This document shows positions 6,802 to 8,483 of a stretch of 8,483 nt of DNA, piece after piece (within the stretch, counting starts at the first letter, position 1; each line of letters opens with the position of its first letter). Source of the stretch: DUVY01 sp036562755 (GTDB taxonomy: Bacteria; Bacillota; Clostridia; Christensenellales; DUVY01); NCBI GenBank assembly GCA_036562755.1, contig DATCJN010000008.1, forward strand, positions 1 through 8,483, read 5' to 3'. Made by a program: the position numbers and the translations under genes. The notes beneath the pieces were generated by a model, which saw only the letters and a list, made by a program, of their open reading frames with translations, was not told the DNA's origin and did not search any database.

Positions 6802-6829
6802 TTGACTTTACTAATTTTGATGTTATAAT
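6802..6829 (+). promoter_or_regulatory. Extended -10 sigma-A promoter
   Basis: TTGACT (6802-6807), a 16-nt spacer and a perfect TATAAT (6824-6829), preceded by the extended -10 TG at 6821-6822. Transcription would start at about 6835-6837. That is on top of the first possible ATG (6836) and argues for a downstream start codon. Confidence 0.83.
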
Positions 6830-6841
6830 TAACTTATGAAT

Positions 6842-6847
6842 AGGGGA
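6842..6847 (+). promoter_or_regulatory. Ribosome binding site AGGGGA that decides the start
   Basis: It lies downstream of the ATG at 6836, 3 nt before the ATG at 6851 and 9 nt before the ATG at 6857. The spacing fits 6857 best. Confidence 0.55.
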
Positions 6848-6856
6848 AATATGAAT

Positions 6857-7294
6857 ATGAGCGCAGATAACGAAGTAAGCGTTTTGGAAAAACGCAAGCC
6901 TAACAAATTCGCTCGATTTTTAACCGTTTTAGGGTTCTTGGCGTTTTTGGCAGGCCTGTTTTTCTGTATCGCCCCGTTGGCAGGGGCTTTTTATGTTGTG
7001 TTTTTAATTTTAATAGCGATATCTACGCTTGGCTTGCTGTTTTTTAACAAGGATTTTAGGGAATTATTCGACAAAGGCAAAGGATTTACCGAATACGCGG
7101 CAAAGCAGCTGTTTTCTAATATTCCTTACGCGGCAGCCATATCTTTGGGTCTTTGCGTCCTATCATTGTTGTTATTAATTCCGTCCAAAAAGGCGTCCAA
7201 CAGAGTGTCCGGAATAGTTATCAATAGCATTTTAATATTTTTCAATGTAATTCTATTTATTGTCTATTTTTGGGCCAAAAAAAATATTAATTAG
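6857..7294 (+). CDS. Small four-helix membrane protein of unknown function
   Basis: I do not recognise this protein. From the start chosen it has 145 residues: a charged cytoplasmic N-terminus (SADNEVSVLEKRKPNK), then four hydrophobic segments of about 18-23 residues. These begin near FLTVLGFLAFLAG, YVVFLILIAIST, AAAISLGLCVLSL and IVINSILIFFNVI. A charged loop (NKDFRELFDKGKG) lies between helices 2 and 3, and the tail WAKKNIN is basic. There is no signal peptide, lipobox or catalytic motif. The frame is also open from ATGs at 6836 and 6851. I prefer 6857 because AGGGGA lies 9 nt upstream and the promoter would start transcription near 6836. Only 15 bp separate it from the next gene, so the two are probably one operon. 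It is certainly a membrane protein; no function is assigned. Confidence 0.75.
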   Translation: MSADNEVSVLEKRKPNKFARFLTVLGFLAFLAGLFFCIAPLAGAFYVVFLILIAISTLGLLFFNKDFRELFDKGKGFTEYAAKQLFSNIPYAAAISLGLCVLSLLLLIPSKKASNRVSGIVINSILIFFNVILFIVYFWAKKNIN

Positions 7295-7309
7295 TTTAAG
7301 GGAGAGAAA

Positions 7310-7819
7310 ATGCAAAATTATTTAATCAAACAAAGGATTTTTAATCTTTGGAGAAGCAGCTTTTATATCCAAAACGAAGCGGGCGAGAACTGTTTTTTGG
7401 TAAAATCCGATGTTAGGTTTCTGTTTAGATTGACTATTTACGACTTAAATAATAATCCGTTAATAAAAATAAAAAAGAGATACTTTAGGGTTTTCCCCAG
7501 ATATGACGTTTATTCTCCCGAAGGGAAATTATTGTTTTTTGTAAAATCAAAATTTGCCCTGTTTTCCAAGAAAGCTAAGATACAATCCCAAGATTCCGCT
7601 TACAACGGATTAAGAATTAAAGGCAATATCTTGGCATGGGAATTTGACATTGAAAAGGACGATAAAGTCCTTGCCCGAATATCCAAAAAATTGCTAAGGC
7701 TCTCGGACACTTATACGGTTCAAGTTGCTGACGAAGAAAACGCCGTAAAATATCTGGCCATAGGCATTATTATGGATTGCATACACCACAGAGGAAAGAG
7801 CAAATTTTTAGGCGGTTAA
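7310..7819 (+). CDS. LURP-one-related (YxjI/Tubby C-terminal-like fold) protein
   Basis: A 169-residue protein that fits the LURP-one-related family, the Bacillus YxjI type with a Tubby-like beta-barrel fold. Supporting segments: MQNYLIKQRIFNL at the start, a strand pair around GENCFLVKSD (25-34), IYDLNNNPLIKIKKRYF (43-59), VKSKFALFSKKAKI (78-91), and the most typical motif, VLARISKKLLRLSDTYTV (120-137), followed by a hydrophobic helix AIGIIMDCIHH (150-160). The fold is related to Tubby and scramblase proteins that bind membrane lipid, but the bacterial members have no settled function. GGGAGA lies about 4 nt before the ATG. It follows the four-helix membrane protein by 15 bp, so the two may work together at the membrane (inference). 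The strong terminator at 7852 closes the operon. Confidence 0.8.
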   Translation: MQNYLIKQRIFNLWRSSFYIQNEAGENCFLVKSDVRFLFRLTIYDLNNNPLIKIKKRYFRVFPRYDVYSPEGKLLFFVKSKFALFSKKAKIQSQDSAYNGLRIKGNILAWEFDIEKDDKVLARISKKLLRLSDTYTVQVADEENAVKYLAIGIIMDCIHHRGKSKFLGG

Positions 7820-7851
7820 AGCCTATTAACAACATAATATATGATGACGCT

Positions 7852-7889
7852 AAAAAAAGGACATATCTTAATCGATATGTCCTTTTTTT
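7852..7889. terminator. Symmetric bidirectional terminator
   Basis: A 16-bp perfect inverted repeat: seven A, then GGACATATC, the loop TTAATC, then GATATGTCC and seven T. Because both ends are homopolymers, the structure gives a stem plus T-tract on either strand. It serves the LURP-one-like gene (+) and the convergent permease gene (-). Confidence 0.93.
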
Positions 7890-7906
7890 ATGAAGTTTAT
7901 TTATTT

Positions 7907-8482
7907 TTACTTCTTCATAGCGTCTACGGGTTTCTTTCTTGCTACGCGCATTACGGGGAAGAAGCTGGAGACAAACGCCACGCCTACGCTGATCGCCAGC
8001 ATCAAGACAAGCTGTCTTAATCCAAACACTAATAATGTAATCAAAATGCCGTATTCGTTCCTTAACGCGAGATTTATCCAATATACTCCCAAAATGGTGG
8101 CGATTACGGATAAGACATAGTTAATTAAAGCTATGATCATGCTTTCGTTAAAGAATATTCCAAATACGTCGCTGCTTCTTGCGCCTATCGCCCTCAATAT
8201 ACCTATTTCTTTGCTCTTATAGCTTATGCTTATAGAGATAAAGTTCATAAGCAGCAAGGACGCGAACACAGCAAATCCTATGCCTATGTATAAGAACACT
8301 TTGGCTAGGGTTTCAATAAACGAATTTACTTGCGAGAGAATGGTCATAACACCGTTTCTCATAGCGTAGGACACGCCGCCGTCAAAAGAGTTATCATAAC
8401 CGAACTTAACCAGCTTTGCTATTTCGCTTTCGCTGGAAGGCATGGGCGCGATTAAGAATGTATAATAACCGCCTGCGCTTTC
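7907..8482 (-). CDS. FtsX/MacB-like ABC transporter permease, 3' part only
   Basis: This is the C-terminal part of an FtsX/MacB-type permease, the membrane half of an ABC system working with a separate or fused ATPase. The frame stays open to the right edge (..ESAGGYYTFLIAPMP), so the ATG at 8443 is internal and the start lies outside. About 191 codons are visible: the end of the extracytoplasmic domain, one membrane segment, the cytoplasmic signature YKSKEIGILRAIGARSSDV, then two more membrane segments and the standard tail ARKKPVDAMKK. All conserved features are intact, so this copy looks functional. It shares GYY..LIAPMP and overall layout with the permease at the left edge. The ATPase and any partner genes are not in the window, so the substrate is unknown. 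Confidence 0.92.
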   Translation of the reverse strand, partial: ESAGGYYTFLIAPMPSSESEIAKLVKFGYDNSFDGGVSYAMRNGVMTILSQVNSFIETLAKVFLYIGIGFAVFASLLLMNFISISISYKSKEIGILRAIGARSSDVFGIFFNESMIIALINYVLSVIATILGVYWINLALRNEYGILITLLVFGLRQLVLMLAISVGVAFVSSFFPVMRVARKKPVDAMKK

Positions 8483-8483
8483 G

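Noticed and set aside
7277..7284. Run of eight A near the end of the four-helix membrane protein gene, a possible slippage site
   Set aside because: A -1 shift here meets a stop within two codons and would hardly change the protein, so a regulatory role is unlikely.
7770..8081. A 103-codon minus-strand frame covering the terminator and part of the right permease
   Set aside because: It is out of frame with the well-supported permease gene and crosses the strong bidirectional terminator.

Overview
The window looks like a stretch of chromosome from a low-to-moderate GC Gram-positive bacterium, probably an uncultured Clostridia-like member of the Bacillota. This rests on A/T-rich intergenic DNA, strong AGGAGG-type ribosome binding sites, near-consensus sigma-A promoters, a Clostridia-type EF-G paralogue and a LURP-one/YxjI-like protein. 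It is an inference from sequence style and I cannot name a species. I see no tRNA, rRNA, CRISPR array, insertion sequence or phage gene.

Layout, left to right. (1) The 3' end of an FtsX/MacB-type ABC permease gene enters from the left edge (+) and stops at 716. A hairpin terminator at 743-774 separates it from a convergent two-gene operon on the minus strand. (2) That operon is a small PII-like protein (2333-1992) followed one base later by a CPA-family cation/proton antiporter (1990-773). It is read from a promoter with a perfect TTGACA -35 box that lies inside a short palindrome. (3) Divergently on the plus strand comes an EF-G-like translation GTPase (2586-4649) with its own promoter. After a 74-bp gap holding a perfect 15-bp hairpin come a PfkB/FruK-type sugar kinase (4724-5614) and homoserine kinase ThrB (5611-6471), which overlap by ATGA. 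(4) A 385-bp T-rich gene-free stretch leads to an extended -10 promoter driving a four-helix membrane protein (about 6857-7294) and a LURP-one-related protein (7310-7819). (5) A symmetric bidirectional terminator at 7852-7889 separates these from the 3' part of a second FtsX-type permease gene (-), which runs off the right edge.

How the genes fit together. The PII-like/antiporter pair looks like a transporter with its own soluble regulator, in the style of GlnK-AmtB. The EF-G paralogue keeps the domain IV tip needed for translocation but has phenylalanine where the catalytic switch II histidine should be. The sugar kinase and homoserine kinase are translationally coupled, although no common pathway is obvious. 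The two permeases at the window edges are diverged paralogues in convergent orientation. Nothing here is clearly a wholly new system. The most interesting items are the PII-like/antiporter module, the PfkB-ThrB coupling and the altered EF-G.
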